A stretch of DNA of 64,000 nucleotides, taken from Sepiola atlantica (taxonomy: Eukaryota; Mollusca; Cephalopoda; Sepiida; Sepiolidae). Both the position numbers and the translations under genes were made by a program. Of the stretch, positions 43,975 to 55,105 are shown piece by piece (position 1 is the first letter of the stretch; every line of letters begins with the position of its first letter). The notes under the pieces were generated by a model. That model was not told the DNA's origin, did no database searches, and was given only the letters and a program-made list of their open reading frames with translations. The stretch is from the NCBI GenBank assembly GCA_963556195.1, contig OY744532.1, forward strand, positions 77,738,304 through 77,802,303. The letters are read 5' to 3'.

Positions 43975-44165
43975 AACTAGCAGCGTCACCCGGCGTTGCC
44001 CGCCGGACTCGATAACAAAATAGAAACGTTGCCAAACATGTTGCTGCCCAACGCCCTACCCAGGTCGCCCCCTTATAAATCTGAACTTTATCAGAGTAGC
44101 CCCCTTATTCTTCAGTGGCAATACGGCTTGTTTGGAACGAACAAAAGCAATTAAAAAGAATAAAT
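43975..44165 (+). repeat. Dispersed repeat start joined to a LINE 3' tail
   Basis: 43977-44008 has the ACTAGCAGCGTCACCCGGCG start seen inverted at 33521. 44085-44125 (TTATCAGAGTAGCCCCCTTA, CAGTGGCAATACGGCTTGTT) matches the 3' tail of the LINE at 12.0-12.6 kb. Confidence 0.55.
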
Positions 44166-44169
44166 ACAT

Positions 44170-44175
44170 TTATTT

Positions 44176-44229
<54 letters not shown>

Positions 44230-44435
44230 TCTTTTCATCTCCCCCCTCTCTCTCTCTCTCTCTTTCTGTCTCGCCCCTCTCTCTCTCTCTCTCTCTCTCT
44301 ATGTCTCTCTATGTCTCTCTCTCCTTCTCTCTCTCTCTCTCTCTTTCTCCCTCTCTCTCTCTCTCTCTTTCTGTCTCCCATCTCTCTCTCTCCCTCTCTC
44401 CCTCTCTCTCCCCCCTCTCCCTCTCTCTCTCTCTC
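44170..44435. repeat. (CT)n-rich tract
   Basis: A long CT microsatellite with CCC, TTT and ATGT interruptions, following the LINE tail. Both strands are open across it but low-complexity. Confidence 0.95.
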
Positions 44436-44639
44436 AGACACGCACACAACTGGTGCAATATAATAGAAAGAAAAAAAGCTAGAAAGCAAAAGAAAGCTGA
44501 TTGACTGTTTGACAGTTGCAGTGTTGTTTTTTAAACAATTATTAGCAAGAATGAAAACAAATAAATTTACCCCCACCCCACATGCACGTCGTTTTAAGAT
44601 TATCGTAAATAATCTCCAAGCGATGTATAGGCTCGCTCG

Positions 44640-44872
44640 GGGATGCCCAAAGTTTGTCTCCAGAGAGAACTGCTGACGAAATGCTACAGTGGACCAATGA
44701 TGGGAAAAGAAGAAGAGGACACCCAAAAGTGAAACGGAAGCCGACAATCGAGAGAGATTTGCGATCGACGAGCAGAAGATGGAGAGGCACAGTAGATCTG
44801 ACTACAGACGGAAAACGATGCATCACTTTGACTGCCTCGTCCGTCGCAGGGCGCGGAAGTTCCCAAGTCTAA
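44640..44872 (+). pseudogene. LINE polyprotein C-terminal remnant
   Basis: The plus strand reads TADEMLQWTNDGKRRRGHPK, then VKRKPTIERDLRS and SRRWRG. That follows the LRWTP.GKRKRGRP..TWRRT.E.E.......W.......R..W pattern at the C-terminus of several LINE proteins. The key TWRRT is altered to VKRKPT. Only this tail remains. Confidence 0.65.
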
Positions 44873-44879
44873 GTAATAC

Positions 44880-46340
44880 ACGCACAAATTCGGTCGCTGG
44901 TCACAACAAGGAAATAAATATTAAATTATCTTTTTATTACCATAACCTAGTCGGGGTCACACTGATACGATGGTGTATGATCTGTAAGTACTGTTTCTGG
45001 CTTTTAGCCGAACACATACGCACATAAATAATTATGATTTTCCTTTATATAATGAACTTGTGCTCGATAGGACAATGTTGAAGATAGAATGACAAAGTAG
45101 TATCCATACAAAATTAATTAATTTTATTCGACAAATTAAGACAATAAAAACGATAACTTAGTAAAGATTGAGAGTTCAAAGAGCCCAAGGAACGTTGTAG
45201 TAGAAAGAGTTGCTTAGCATTGATGAAGAAATTTAGTGCGCTTGTTCATTTCGGCTGTCGCCATGTGCGTTTATCTACGTGTCAATGAGATAGATATGAA
45301 CGTGTGTGTGTGTGTAATAGCGTGCCTGCTTAGTTGGTGAGAAAGTATGTAGGTAAAAACTGTGGATATTCGTGTGTGGGGGGTGTATGCTTCGCTGGGC
45401 GTACAAAAGTTTGTGTGGGTGTCGCTCGTTGCGATTGTCGAGCGCCTTCGCTCAAATGTGGCACTGGCAGGATTGTGTCGTTAGCACGTGTGTTGTCTGT
45501 TAAAGAAACGGAGGAAAAAGAAAGAAAATTGTGTGTTTGGGTTTTTATAGTACGCACAAGATTTCGACACTGAATATTTCTTGCGCTGCGAATGGTCGAA
45601 AGAAACTGCTGATTCGAGTTTCTATCCAATCAAGAGTCGATAGGTAATACTATTATTCACTGCCGCTGCTGCTGCTGGTGGTGGTGCTGCTGCTGCTGCT
45701 GCCAACAAACTAACACTGTAGCGAAACGGGCCGAGTGAACTTTAAGGATTTTTATTGATGCGTACTCGCAACTCTCTGATTATTCTCTGTGTATCCAAGC
45801 ATTTTAAAGAGGTGGAGTGTATTGCGTGGTTACTCCCGTTTCGCTAAAGTTTGAAATATACTTTCCATGTGTAAACGTATATTTATATACGTCGAAGTAT
45901 TTGAAGTAGAGGCTTAGTCTGTCGATTGGTCATGTGGTCGAACGGTTTGTCTATTAATTTTTGAATATCATCTAGTCATCGGTGAACTCGCAGAGTGAAT
46001 GGACAGATCTGTAGAATCACCATATCGCTTGATATGTGACGCTTTATTGGTGGCAATTATGTTTCGTCGATAAATGCGCAGATTAAATCGACTCATTTAA
46101 AAGATAGCCGTTCTTGATTATTACATATCTGAGTGATCACTACCCTCGGACACAACAGCTAGAACATGTTTATACACGAAGAAAGGAAACGGCGTCAATT
46201 TCCCCTTAAACTTAAACTCTATTAACTTAATGGATTTGGTAATAATATGCTTGTAAACAAAGGGATAGTTCGACAAACGCACGAGGTTAGCTAAAAACTA
46301 TTAACAGTATTGCCCTTTTTGAGTGGGAATCACTAAAGGG
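44880..46340. other. CpG-richer, repeat-poor DNA with no clear exon
   Basis: This is the least repetitive part of the window apart from the CTG tract. Frames at 45330-45629 (minus) and 45334-45573 (plus) start only at TTG and are not accepted. It could be 5' flanking or intronic DNA of the minus-strand candidate at 46360-46461. Confidence 0.35.
45660..45702. repeat. (CTG)n/(GTG)n trinucleotide tract
   Basis: CTGCCGCTGCTGCTGCTGG, then TGGTGG, then CTG repeats. On the minus strand it could read as poly-Gln with His, or poly-Ala with Pro, but no supported frame contains it. Confidence 0.85.
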
Positions 46341-46359
46341 GTCGGCTCTATTGCTACTG

Positions 46360-46461
46360 TTACTGTCGTCGCTGTGAATGAGAATGGAGCTCCAGCGGCG
46401 AATGATGATGATGTGGACGGCTAGTGTTGTCGTCATCGTCATCGTCGTTGAGGGTCGCCAT
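46360..46461 (-). CDS. Candidate short first exon or small ORF (33 codons)
   Basis: The minus strand has an ATG at 46461 in a strong start context (GACATGG). The frame reads MATLNDDDDDDNTSRP, then HHHHSPLELHSHSQRRQ, then TAA. The Asp and His runs come from GAY and CAT repeats. Such runs are common near the N-termini of animal regulatory proteins. Upstream on the same strand are a TATA box and CCAAT box at good spacing. A possible splice donor, GTAACA, overlaps the stop, so the frame could continue in another exon at lower coordinates. No homolog is recognised, and chance is a real alternative. Confidence 0.3.
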   Translation of the reverse strand: MATLNDDDDDDNTSRPHHHHSPLELHSHSQRRQ

Positions 46462-46641
46462 GTCGCGTGACGACAACGGTGTGCAGCTAAGCTCTAAGTA
46501 AACAAGTGTCAAAAATGTGTGCCTTTATACTAGTCACACCGTTGCTTCCATGGGTACCGCTGTGTCTTGATGCCACCTGATTGGTCGACGGAAAGGAAGA
46601 TGCGCAAAGAGAGACAAAAGTATGTCTTTCTCAGTCACGTG
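46462..46641 (-). promoter_or_regulatory. Promoter-like cluster: TATA box, CCAAT box, E-box (minus strand)
   Basis: On the minus strand TATAAAGG (TATAAA at 46529-46524) lies about 55 bases downstream of CCAATCA (46584-46578), the usual distance between those elements. CACGTG (46636-46641) lies further upstream. A start site about 30 bases after the TATA box (near 46497) would give a 5' leader of about 35 bases before the ATG at 46461. No transposon sequence is seen here. Confidence 0.4.
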
Positions 46642-46803
46642 CGCCGAAACTGTCTAAATTATTAACGGTTTTGTCATTAAGGCTGCCGAATTGGAAACGG
46701 CTCACGACACATTTCTATGCGCGTACTTATAGGTGTATGCATGTGTGTATGTGCATTGTTTATTCAGCAAGTAATATTTTATCTGTGTGGTTCTTTTATT
46801 AGG

Positions 46804-46917
<114 letters not shown>

Positions 46918-47188
46918 ATTATTGTAAGTGTATTAGATTAGATGTGTAAGCATTCGTATGTGGAAGTACATGCATCCGTGGAGATGAGGCGAAAATTCAC
47001 TCTTGAAGTATTTAATCATTAATATTTATGTACGTATATATGTATATGTTCATAGAAGTCACGGACCGTCTATGCTATTTTTATTTTTATTTTTACGTCA
47101 TGTTTTTATTACTTCGTCATTTATAACATCATAAACGATGTTCTCGTTGTCTTCAAGTTGTTTTAGTGGATGACCTCACCTCATTGAA

Positions 47189-47474
47189 CTTCTTGGCCTT
47201 TTGGCCAGGATCAAAGTGTGGTATCTGTTCTGATGGATACTACACCCTATAGACCGTTATCGTCTTGGCTTCGGGGCCTGATTTACGCCGGTCTATGGGT
47301 CTGTCCTGTGCAGTTCTAGGAGGTCCACCCTCCCAGGCTTTGCCTTCTCACCCTTTGAGAAGGGGTTAGTTTATTGCTAATCGCCTGAGGCGCCACTACC
47401 GGGGAATGCCGACGGGGCTGCACGGGCATTTTTAGGGTCGCAGGTGCTCTTCCTCTAGAGTGCTGACTTATCGG
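47189..47474 (+). mobile_element. snRNA-headed SINE, copy E, 3' truncated
   Basis: The head CTTCTTGGCCTTTTGGCCAG, then GATCAAAGTGTGGTATCTGT, gives the fullest match of the five to U2 snRNA (which begins ATCGCTTCTCGGCCTTTTGGCT). The branch-recognition GTAGTA is changed to GTGGTA. The hairpin (CTATAGACCG / CGGTCTATGG) and body follow to AGAGTGCTGACTT, after which similarity to B and D stops. The sequence differs more from B-D than they do from each other, so it is an older copy. Confidence 0.82.
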
Positions 47475-47499
47475 TAAATACTATCCTACAACGCTCCTT

Positions 47500-48350
47500 A
47501 AATATTCGAAGAAAAGACTGTTTTTTGTAACGACTTTCGTTTAAAATATGATGTGATAACTAATGATTTCGTTTGTCTATAGAGTGATATATTTTCCTGT
47601 CCTGTTTTGTTACCTGACGACAGGTCATTTTGATTCTTAAACTGTCGATACAAAATAGGACGTATTGATTTTTTTGTTTTTTTGTTAATGCCAGATTCGT
47701 ATTAAAATAAACGATCGTAAACTGATTCTTAACCCTTTTTTTGCAAGTTAAAACTAAATTCATTTTAATATCTCAACGTGAGAATTCTACAAGCGAATTT
47801 TAATAAATAAAATATGTTACTATATATATATAGTATGAAAATATAAATATGACAAGTAAGATACACAGACATGTTTATGTTTCATTGCCAGGAGAAATAA
47901 TCAGGCTAATTACATGAATGTATGGTTTACGGTTGCTTTTATATCAAACTAGTGTTTACTAGATACTAACCAATCAGATTCGTTGATTTTATTACCCCAT
48001 CTTAGGCTATCTATTTCCATCTTTCAATGGATGCAAATCACTTTTCTTGAGAGGGGTCATGGTGCATTTCATTTTGAAATAGATCATATTAACAAAGGTG
48101 ACCTTTGTCTGACACGTGGGAACTAAAATATTTCATTTTTACTATTTTTTTTTATTTCCCCATTTTTGATTTATTTTTTAGTTATGATGTTTGTGTTTTT
48201 TAATATTTTTTATTGAATAGTTTGTGTAAGGAATTAATTGCGGGAAAATGTTTTTCAATAATATTTATGAATTTCTTAACAAGCATCTAGTTATGCGGTG
48301 AGGGTGAATCAAATTATATTTCTCTTTCTTCTATTTGTATTATTATTATG
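47500..48350. other. No gene recognised; one degenerate hammerhead-like motif
   Basis: AT-rich DNA. On the minus strand at about 47916-47878 GCCTGATTA, a TCTCC/GG stem region and GAAACAT resemble the unit at 9906-9941, in a more decayed form. Confidence 0.35.
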
Positions 48351-48360
48351 TGTACTCACT

Positions 48361-48606
48361 AGGAGTTCTTACACAGATCATCAGTGATTGCTCACCGACA
48401 ACCGGTGGTATTCTCTGGAGTCTGAGTGACAACAAGTCTCCCTAGATTTCCAGCATACTCCACCTCTTTTCGATAGTCACCGCAAATAAACTTGCAGTAT
48501 CGCAACAGTCGTTTACCATTGATTTCTCGCTGGTAAGGACCATTGGTCTTCTCTGGGATTCGGGTGGCAACGTCCCAGCAGTCTCTGCACTTCCAGTGGA
48601 GGTCTG

Positions 48607-48667
<61 letters not shown>

Positions 48668-48668
48668 C

Positions 48669-48735
<67 letters not shown>

Positions 48736-49012
48736 TTTGCTCACTAGGAGTTATCACACTGGTCATCGTCAGTGATCGCCCACCGCCAACAACCTGTGGT
48801 ATTCCCTGGAGTCTGAGTGACAACAAGTCTCCTCAGACCTCCAGTATGCTCCACCTCTTTTCGTTCATCACCGCTGATGACCTTGCGGTATCGCAACAGC
48901 CACCTACCACCGATTTCACGGTGATAAGGGCCATTAGTCCCCTCTGGGGCCCGGATGGCAACAAGCCTCCCCAAGGTCCCAGAGCTGTCCGCGCTCTTCC
49001 AGTGGAGGTCTG
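48361..49012. repeat. Duplicated 250-bp unit separated by (ATT)n(AGT)n
   Basis: 48352-48608 and 48738-49012 are about 80 percent alike. They share CTCACTAGGAGTT, GGAGTCTGAGTGACAACAAG, CTCCACCTCTTTTCG and CTTCCAGTGGAGGTCTGGT. Between them lie (ATT)n (48611-48667) and (AGT)n (48668-48735). A further (ATT)n stretch is at 49134-49163 and a short one at 48338-48349. Minus-strand frames in each copy are similar (GGRWLLRYRKVISGD against INGKRLLRYCKFICGD), so the unit may once have been coding. The family is unknown. Confidence 0.85.
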
Positions 49013-49465
49013 GTTTGCGCTTTCCCTCCTCGACGCTCTGTCCATAATTTTCGTGGTGTCAGCCTATGCTTGCGCCTCTCTCGTGCGGTTGTATTTTATA
49101 AAAACTAGATGAACACGTTTTCTATTAAACCTCGTTATTATTATTATTATTATTATTATTATTGGTATCTTGTTGCTTATATTTAATTTCGCTATTATTA
49201 TATCCCTTATTTTAGAGCTGTGTCATAAATGTTACTTAAATTCTTAAATACCGTTTCGTTACTAAAGTTATAACTTAGCCCACGTTTGATAGAACTAGAA
49301 ATATGTTTAATGATTGATAGAACTAGAAATATGTTTAATCATTGATAGAGGGTCATTAGGTTTTGGGTTCGCATATATAGAGTAAGCACAATCTTTTAAA
49401 TCAAATTAAATGTATATATTATGTATGTGTGTATGTGTATATGTATGTGAATACATTTTTTTAGA

Positions 49466-49717
49466 TAACCATAACAATGTGTATTTTTAAATGAATTAAT
49501 AAAATTTATTTTAATAAAGCTTTCAAAAACAAAATTTTCGTTTGTCAAAGCGGATTGTTCATTTCCTGAGACTAAGAAGTCAACATAACATCGGACGATA
49601 AAAAAGAAGAAAAAAAAGACAACAATTTGTTTTGACATGGAAAATTTTAAGTTTTGAAAGCTTAGATTAAAATAAATTTTAATTATTAAAAAAACACATT
49701 GTTATGGCTTTCTAAAA
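49466..49717. repeat. Inverted pair of the dispersed repeat seen at 6.2-6.5 kb
   Basis: The left arm (about 49466-49530, ACCATAACAATGTGTATTTT) and right arm (about 49650-49717, AAAACACATTGTTATGGCTT) are inverted relatives around about 120 bases. Each resembles 6459-6522. Confidence 0.6.
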
Positions 49718-50095
49718 TAAAAAATACTTTTAAGAAACAATGTTTTTTAAAATAGGTCTACATCTTTACTGTATGTGCATATGTATATATGTATATTATT
49801 TAAATCCCTTTAAATTCACACAAAAAGTAGGTTAATAGTGTTCATATTACTAGAGCTCAAAATATATAAGTAGTCATAAAATGTTACGAGGTTATTTTAA
49901 AAACGTATTTATTTATACAATTGTTTCTGCCCATTTCAAAACACTCATTTTTCTTTAAAGTTAATCTATTCAATATATTATTTTAAAAGGTTTGTTCAGT
50001 GTACGTTTATCCCAATCAAATTAAAATCGTTTACATTTAAACTGTTCTCTTCTTTCATAACACTTATTTATCTTTTCAAAGCAAAACAATAAATA

Positions 50096-50126
50096 AAGTT
50101 CTGGGCTGATATAGCCCAGAACTTTC
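50096..50126. other. Perfect 13-bp hairpin
   Basis: AAAGTTCTGGGCT, GATAT loop, AGCCCAGAACTTT. It lies just outside the Merlin-type element. Its function is unknown; it may be a DNA or RNA structure. Confidence 0.7.
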
Positions 50127-50141
50127 ATTAGCAAATTTTTA

Positions 50142-50745
50142 GGTGCTTCTTGCTTAAAAGTCCGAAAAAAAGATTTCTTTGTCTTTTACTGTTTAAGAGG
50201 TAAATAAGGGGCAGTAACTCTTATCAACTGTTGTTATTACATGTAACGTAATTTACAGAAAATTAATTAGTAATAAATGAACAACAAAGTATACATAAAT
50301 GGAAAATTTAAGAATTTATTGTGTTTATACTTGGGTTTTATACTAAATGAATTTATCAAATATACTGTTACGTTTAATAGACATTTTACTTGCACAGTAC
50401 AATGGAAGCCATCAGTTTTCACTCGTGATGGCACAAGTCGCATGTTATGCCCACAATTGCAGGTTTCTTCTCCAGAAATAAGTCCATGCGCTTGCAAAAA
50501 ATCAATCTGTTTTGCTTTTTCTGAAGTAAAATAGAGTACGTCTTCAAACTGGAACAATTTCAGATCCATGATTTCAATTTAAGAGAATATCAGGCTTGAT
50601 AGAAATTAAATATAAAATCTGGCTCAAAATTACAATTAAGTTACATGTAATAACAACAGTTGATAAGAGTTACTGCCCCTTATTTACCTCTTGAACATTA
50701 AGAGAGAAAGAAATCTTTTTTTCGGACTTTTAAGCAAGAAGCACC
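50142..50745 (-). mobile_element. Merlin-type (ISXO2-like) DNA transposon derivative with 8-bp target duplication
   Basis: The 604-bp element starts GGTGCTTCTTGCTTAAAAGT and ends with its inverse. The terminal inverted repeats are about 110 bp long with small differences (GCAGTAACTCTTATCAACTG near both inner ends). AATTTTTA flanks both sides (50134-50141 and 50746-50753), an exact 8-bp duplication. Merlin elements are the eukaryotic relatives of IS1016/IS1595 and make 8-9 bp duplications. The internal frame (50569-50267, minus) is the start of an ISXO2-like transposase, so the element is an internal-deletion derivative. Confidence 0.88.
50267..50569 (-). CDS. ISXO2-like transposase N-terminal zinc-ribbon fragment, 100 codons
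   Basis: It starts at a true ATG (50569). Residues 9-33 read EDVLYFTSEKAKQIDFLQAH then GLISG. Cys37-Asn-Cys39-Gly begins the zinc ribbon (ETCNCGHNMRLVPSRVKTDG). In full-length relatives the next part is a WRC...C pair. Here GFHCTVQVKC follows and the rest (residues 64-100) is unrelated and AT-coded, so the deletion joint is near residue 57. The catalytic DDE/D-type domain is absent. The frame is intact to its stop, so a small protein with part of the DNA-binding domain could be made. Confidence 0.75.
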   Translation of the reverse strand: MDLKLFQFEDVLYFTSEKAKQIDFLQAHGLISGEETCNCGHNMRLVPSRVKTDGFHCTVQVKCLLNVTVYLINSFSIKPKYKHNKFLNFPFMYTLLFIYY

Positions 50746-50842
50746 AATTTTTAAAAAAAAGTAAGATTCAAATAATTAAAAAAAAACGATGTCAGCTTCT
50801 TTCATAAGAACGTGTATTATTTTATTCAATAAAAGAATACAC

Positions 50843-50847
50843 ACAAA

Positions 50848-50878
<31 letters not shown>

Positions 50879-50899
50879 ATATATAAATAAATAAATAAG
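50843..50899. repeat. (AAAT)n microsatellite
   Basis: About 56 bases of AAAT with a few changes. Confidence 0.9.
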
Positions 50900-51009
50900 T
50901 AAATAAGTGTTTAACCCACGTTCCTTTTTGCCATTATTTTCTTTTACTCCTTGTTTTTCGATTTTCAATGTTTTTATTGATCCCTGCCCTCCCTTGACCT
51001 CCACAAAAA

Positions 51010-53360
51010 ATAGTCACACCACCATTTATTTCAAGTTTTATTATGTAAAATATGTTTTACAGTAAAACTTTTTTTTAAATGGCGGGTTGAATAATTCTCC
51101 GTGGCGGTTGGGGGAGGGCGTATTTGTTTATATTGAGATGTGCATGTATATTGTAGCATTTGTAAAGGTAGGTGCGCGGATAAAATCCGCGTAGATATAT
51201 TTCTAGTCGGCGGGCGTGGCACAAATAGCGACAGATATGACCCAGTTGTCTAGCGTACCGTGACCTCAGCTCGCAAATAAATTACAATTGCGTAATGGAA
51301 TAATGTTTAATCAACTTTTTTTTTTAAATACGCATGATGTATTCAAATGCATTTATGTTGTAACTTATAGATAGGGATGATCAAATTTCGTCTGCTTGAT
51401 CCGCCATTAACAATCATCTTTTTTAAAAGCCACGCCACTTTTTTATACTACGGAAGGTCATGAGGATAAAAATTAAATTCAAAAAACGGTTTCTGAAAAA
51501 TGTTGCTGAATTTTTCAAATACATTTCTTGAAATATTTATACGTACCATTTCATCAATCCTAAAAAAAGTCAAATAAATGTTACCAAAGGCAAGATAAAT
51601 TGTTCTTCTACCTACTTGTATGAGTTTATTTGTTTATTTTATTATTTAAACGAATGAATGAGAATTTTATTTTTATTTATAAACACGTTCTGTCCAAATA
51701 ACAACACCAAATAGTTAGATTATGGTATTATAGATCAACACTCTCCGCTAAATGATGCCCCTAACACAAACATAGTGAGATTCTACTTTTTAGGCGATTA
51801 CATGTGAACATCTTCAAAAACTTAACGGAAAGAAGAAAATAACACCAACAACATACATAACTGTTTCAGAATTTAGAGTGGGGTATCAGTTTCGCATATA
51901 GATTTGATATAAAATAATTCCACATTCCGGGCTATTCTAGCGTAAATTAAGACAGTAACCAAATTTTAAAAAATTGCAATGTTTGTATGGGGTGGGGGCT
52001 GGATTTTACTTTTTTATGCGATTACGTGTGGTTTTACATCTTTGCCACTCAGACTTAGGGTCAGTGGTGAAAATATTTGGTTAATTGTCCTAAAAGGATA
52101 GGATGCCCCGGAAAGTTTTTTCAGTGTTGATAAATTCCTGCCTGGAGAACGCGTGGGTTTGGCTAGTGTTTTATAAATTATCTTTTTATTTATTTATTGC
52201 ACTAAAAATTAAAAATTTGTCATTATTTTTTATTTTTATCGTTTTAAGGTGTTTAAATTCAAGGATCCCATTTTATTTTTATTTCGTATCTTTTTCTTTT
52301 AGGTGAAATAGTTCCCTTTTAAAAAATTATATTTCTGAAATTTGTATAATTTGGAATATAAAATGACAATTCGGTGTTTATTTTTAATAATGAAAGTGAA
52401 ATATCTATTTAAAATGATTGCGATTGGTTCGTTTGAGTCGCGCTGCAATAATCTTTAAAATGGTAGTGTAGCCGTGGTCTTTGCCAAGAACGATAACTCT
52501 ATTTTATTTCACTTTTGCGCACCCGTAAAACGGAAAGGTCATTTTCTGTAAAATGAACCGAATTTGAAAGATAAAAAACAAAATTTTCCCAAATCTGAGC
52601 CTTGTAACAACTTCAGCCATTTTATTCATCGGGTTGCCTTTTTTGAAGTACTGAAGCTTACAACTAGGCTCATAAAATATTTTGAGTTGTTAGTTTTGCG
52701 AACATTTGTTAGAATGATAAAAATTAAAAAAAAATGATATTGTTTTTACTACCGTATACGTAACAAATTAAGCGAACATTTAAAGCAAACAACATTTCTC
52801 GACAAGCAATATCTTATTTATGTTAACATTTTAAATTTCCAAAAGTAAAGGGTCCGTTCGACTAAGAAAATAAAACAACATATTAAACTACGAGTAATTA
52901 TCATTTTGAAATCATTAATTTAAACATGTACCAAGCAATTTATTTTTTTGCAAACATTGATTAGTTAGAAGGGGGAGGCGCCTGAAACAAAAACCTTACC
53001 CACCCCCCTCCCCCAAAGACAGTTGCCTTCAAAATGTTGAATGAGCAATTGTTATTTAGAGAATTATCAACTCTTAACGCTTCTAATAGCGAAAAGATTA
53101 TCGAAATACAACAATTAGTCTATTTTTGGTGAACTTTTGAAAAATTACATTTGTTACCGTATTTGGACCGAATTAGCGCGAATTAGAGCAGGTGCTTGTT
53201 TTTGATCATCCAAAACTTATAGAGTTATCATAAAGATGAGAACAGGCATAGTAAGAACTGCTGGTTAGTAGAAACGTTTACATTCAAGTTGGAAAACACT
53301 GGGTAGACCTTAGCTGCGACATGAGTCACGATTTTAAACAAGAAAGACATTTTTTCAGAA
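51010..53360. other. No gene recognised
   Basis: Mostly AT-rich. A GC-richer patch at 51080-51240 (GGCGGTTGGGGGAGGGCG, GTAGGTGCGCGGATAAAATC, GGCGGGCGTGGC) carries a minus-strand frame (51222-51031, ATG start, PPTRNISTRILSAHLPLQML) that I do not recognise. Confidence 0.4.
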
Positions 53361-53364
53361 ATCC

Positions 53365-55105
53365 TCTACGTTTACTTGTTTATAATTGATGTGAAATTTC
53401 AAACATGAAAAATAAATAAACATTTCTTTACATGGGACAATGATCTACGTTTACTTGTTTGCAATCTATGTGAAATTTGAAAAATGAAAATTAAATAAAC
53501 ATTGTTTTACATGGGACAATGATCTACGTTTACGTGTTTGTAATTTATGTAAAATTTTAACAATGAAAAATAAATAAACATTTCTTTTACATGAGAAAAC
53601 TCTACGTTTACTTGTTTGCAATCTATGTGAAATTTCAAAAATGAAAAATAAATAAACATTTCTTTATATGGGAATATCTTCTACGTTTACTTGTTTGTAA
53701 TTTATGTGAAATTTCAAACTTGAAAAATAAATCAACAATTCTTTACATGGTAATATAATCTACGTTAACTTGTTCGTAATTGATGTGAAATTTCAAAGAT
53801 TTAAAACAAATAAATATTTCTTTACATGGGAAAATTTTCTACGTTTACTTGTTTATAATTTATGTGAAATTTCAAACATGAAAAATAAATAAATATTTCT
53901 TTACATGGGAAAATCTTCTACGTTTACTTGTTTGTAATTGATGTGAAATTTCAAACATGTAAAATAAATAAACATTTCTTTACATGAGAAAATCTTCTAC
54001 ATCTACTTATTTGTAATTCATGTGAAATTTAAAACATGAAAAATAAATTAACATTTCTTTATATGGGAATATCTTCTACGTTTACTTGTTTGTAATTGAT
54101 GTGAAATTTCAAACTTGAAAAATAAATCAACATTTCTTTACATAAGAAAATCTTCTACGTTGACATGTTTGTAATTAATGTGAAATTTAAAACATGAAAA
54201 ATAAATAAACATTTCTTTATATGGGAGAATCTTCTACGTTTACTTGTTTGTAATTGATGTGAAATTTCAAACTTGAAAAATAAATCAACATTTCTTTACA
54301 TAAGAAAATCTTCTACGTTGACATGTTTGTAATTAATGTGAAATTTAAAACATGAATAATAAATTAACATTTCTTTATATGGGAGAATCTTCTACGTTTA
54401 CTTGTTTGTAATTGATGTGAAATTTCAAACTTGAAAAATAAATAAACATTTCTTTACATAAGAAAATCTTCTACGTTGACATGTTTGTAATTAATGTGAA
54501 ATTTAAAACATGAAAAATAAATAAACATTTCTTTATATGGGAATATCTTCTACGTTTACTTGTTTGTAATTGATGTGAAATTTCAAACTTGAAAAATAAA
54601 TAAACATTTCTTTACATAAGAAAATCTTCTACGTTGACATGTTTGTAATTAATGTGAAATTTAAAACATGAAAAATAAATAAACATTTCTTTATATGGGA
54701 ATATCTTCTACGTTTACTTGTTTGTAATTGATGTGAAATTTCAAACTTGAAAAATAAATAAACATTTCTTTACATAAGAAAATCTTCTACGTTGACATGT
54801 TTGTAATTAATGTGAAATTTAAAACATGAAAAATAAATAAACATTTCTTTATATGGGAATATCTTCTACGTTTACTTGTTTGTAATTGATGTGAAATTTA
54901 AAACTTGAAAAATAAATAAACATTTCTTAACATAAGAAAATGTTCTACGTTGACATGTTTGTAATTAATGTGAAATTTAAAACATGAAAAATAAATAAAC
55001 ATTTCTTTATATGGGAGAATCTTCTACGTTTACTTGTTTCTTAATTCATGTGAAATTTCAAACATAAAAAAATAAACCTTACTTTACTTGAGAATATCGT
55101 CTACG
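53365..55105 (+). repeat. Tandem array, about 77-bp unit with dimeric higher order, 22-23 copies
   Basis: The unit is CTACGTTTACTTGTTTGTAA...GAAATTTCAAAC.TGAAAAATAAATAAACATTTCTTTA. In the second half two unit types alternate. One has TTTACTTGTTTGTAATTGAT and TCAAACTTG; the other has TTGACATGTTTGTAATTAAT and TAAAACATG. The real period there is therefore about 155 bp. Copies in the dimeric part are much more alike than those in the first part. Confidence 0.93.

Noticed and set aside
44115..44747. Long frames on both strands around the CT tract
   Set aside because: Low-complexity Ser-Leu or Arg-Glu runs. The non-repeat parts belong to LINE debris.
45334..45573. Plus-strand Cys-rich 79-residue frame that could look like a small secreted peptide
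   Set aside because: It starts at TTG, has no in-frame ATG, no signal peptide and irregular Cys spacing.
45330..45629. Minus-strand 99-residue frame
   Set aside because: It starts at TTG right after a stop, with no splice acceptor evident and no family.
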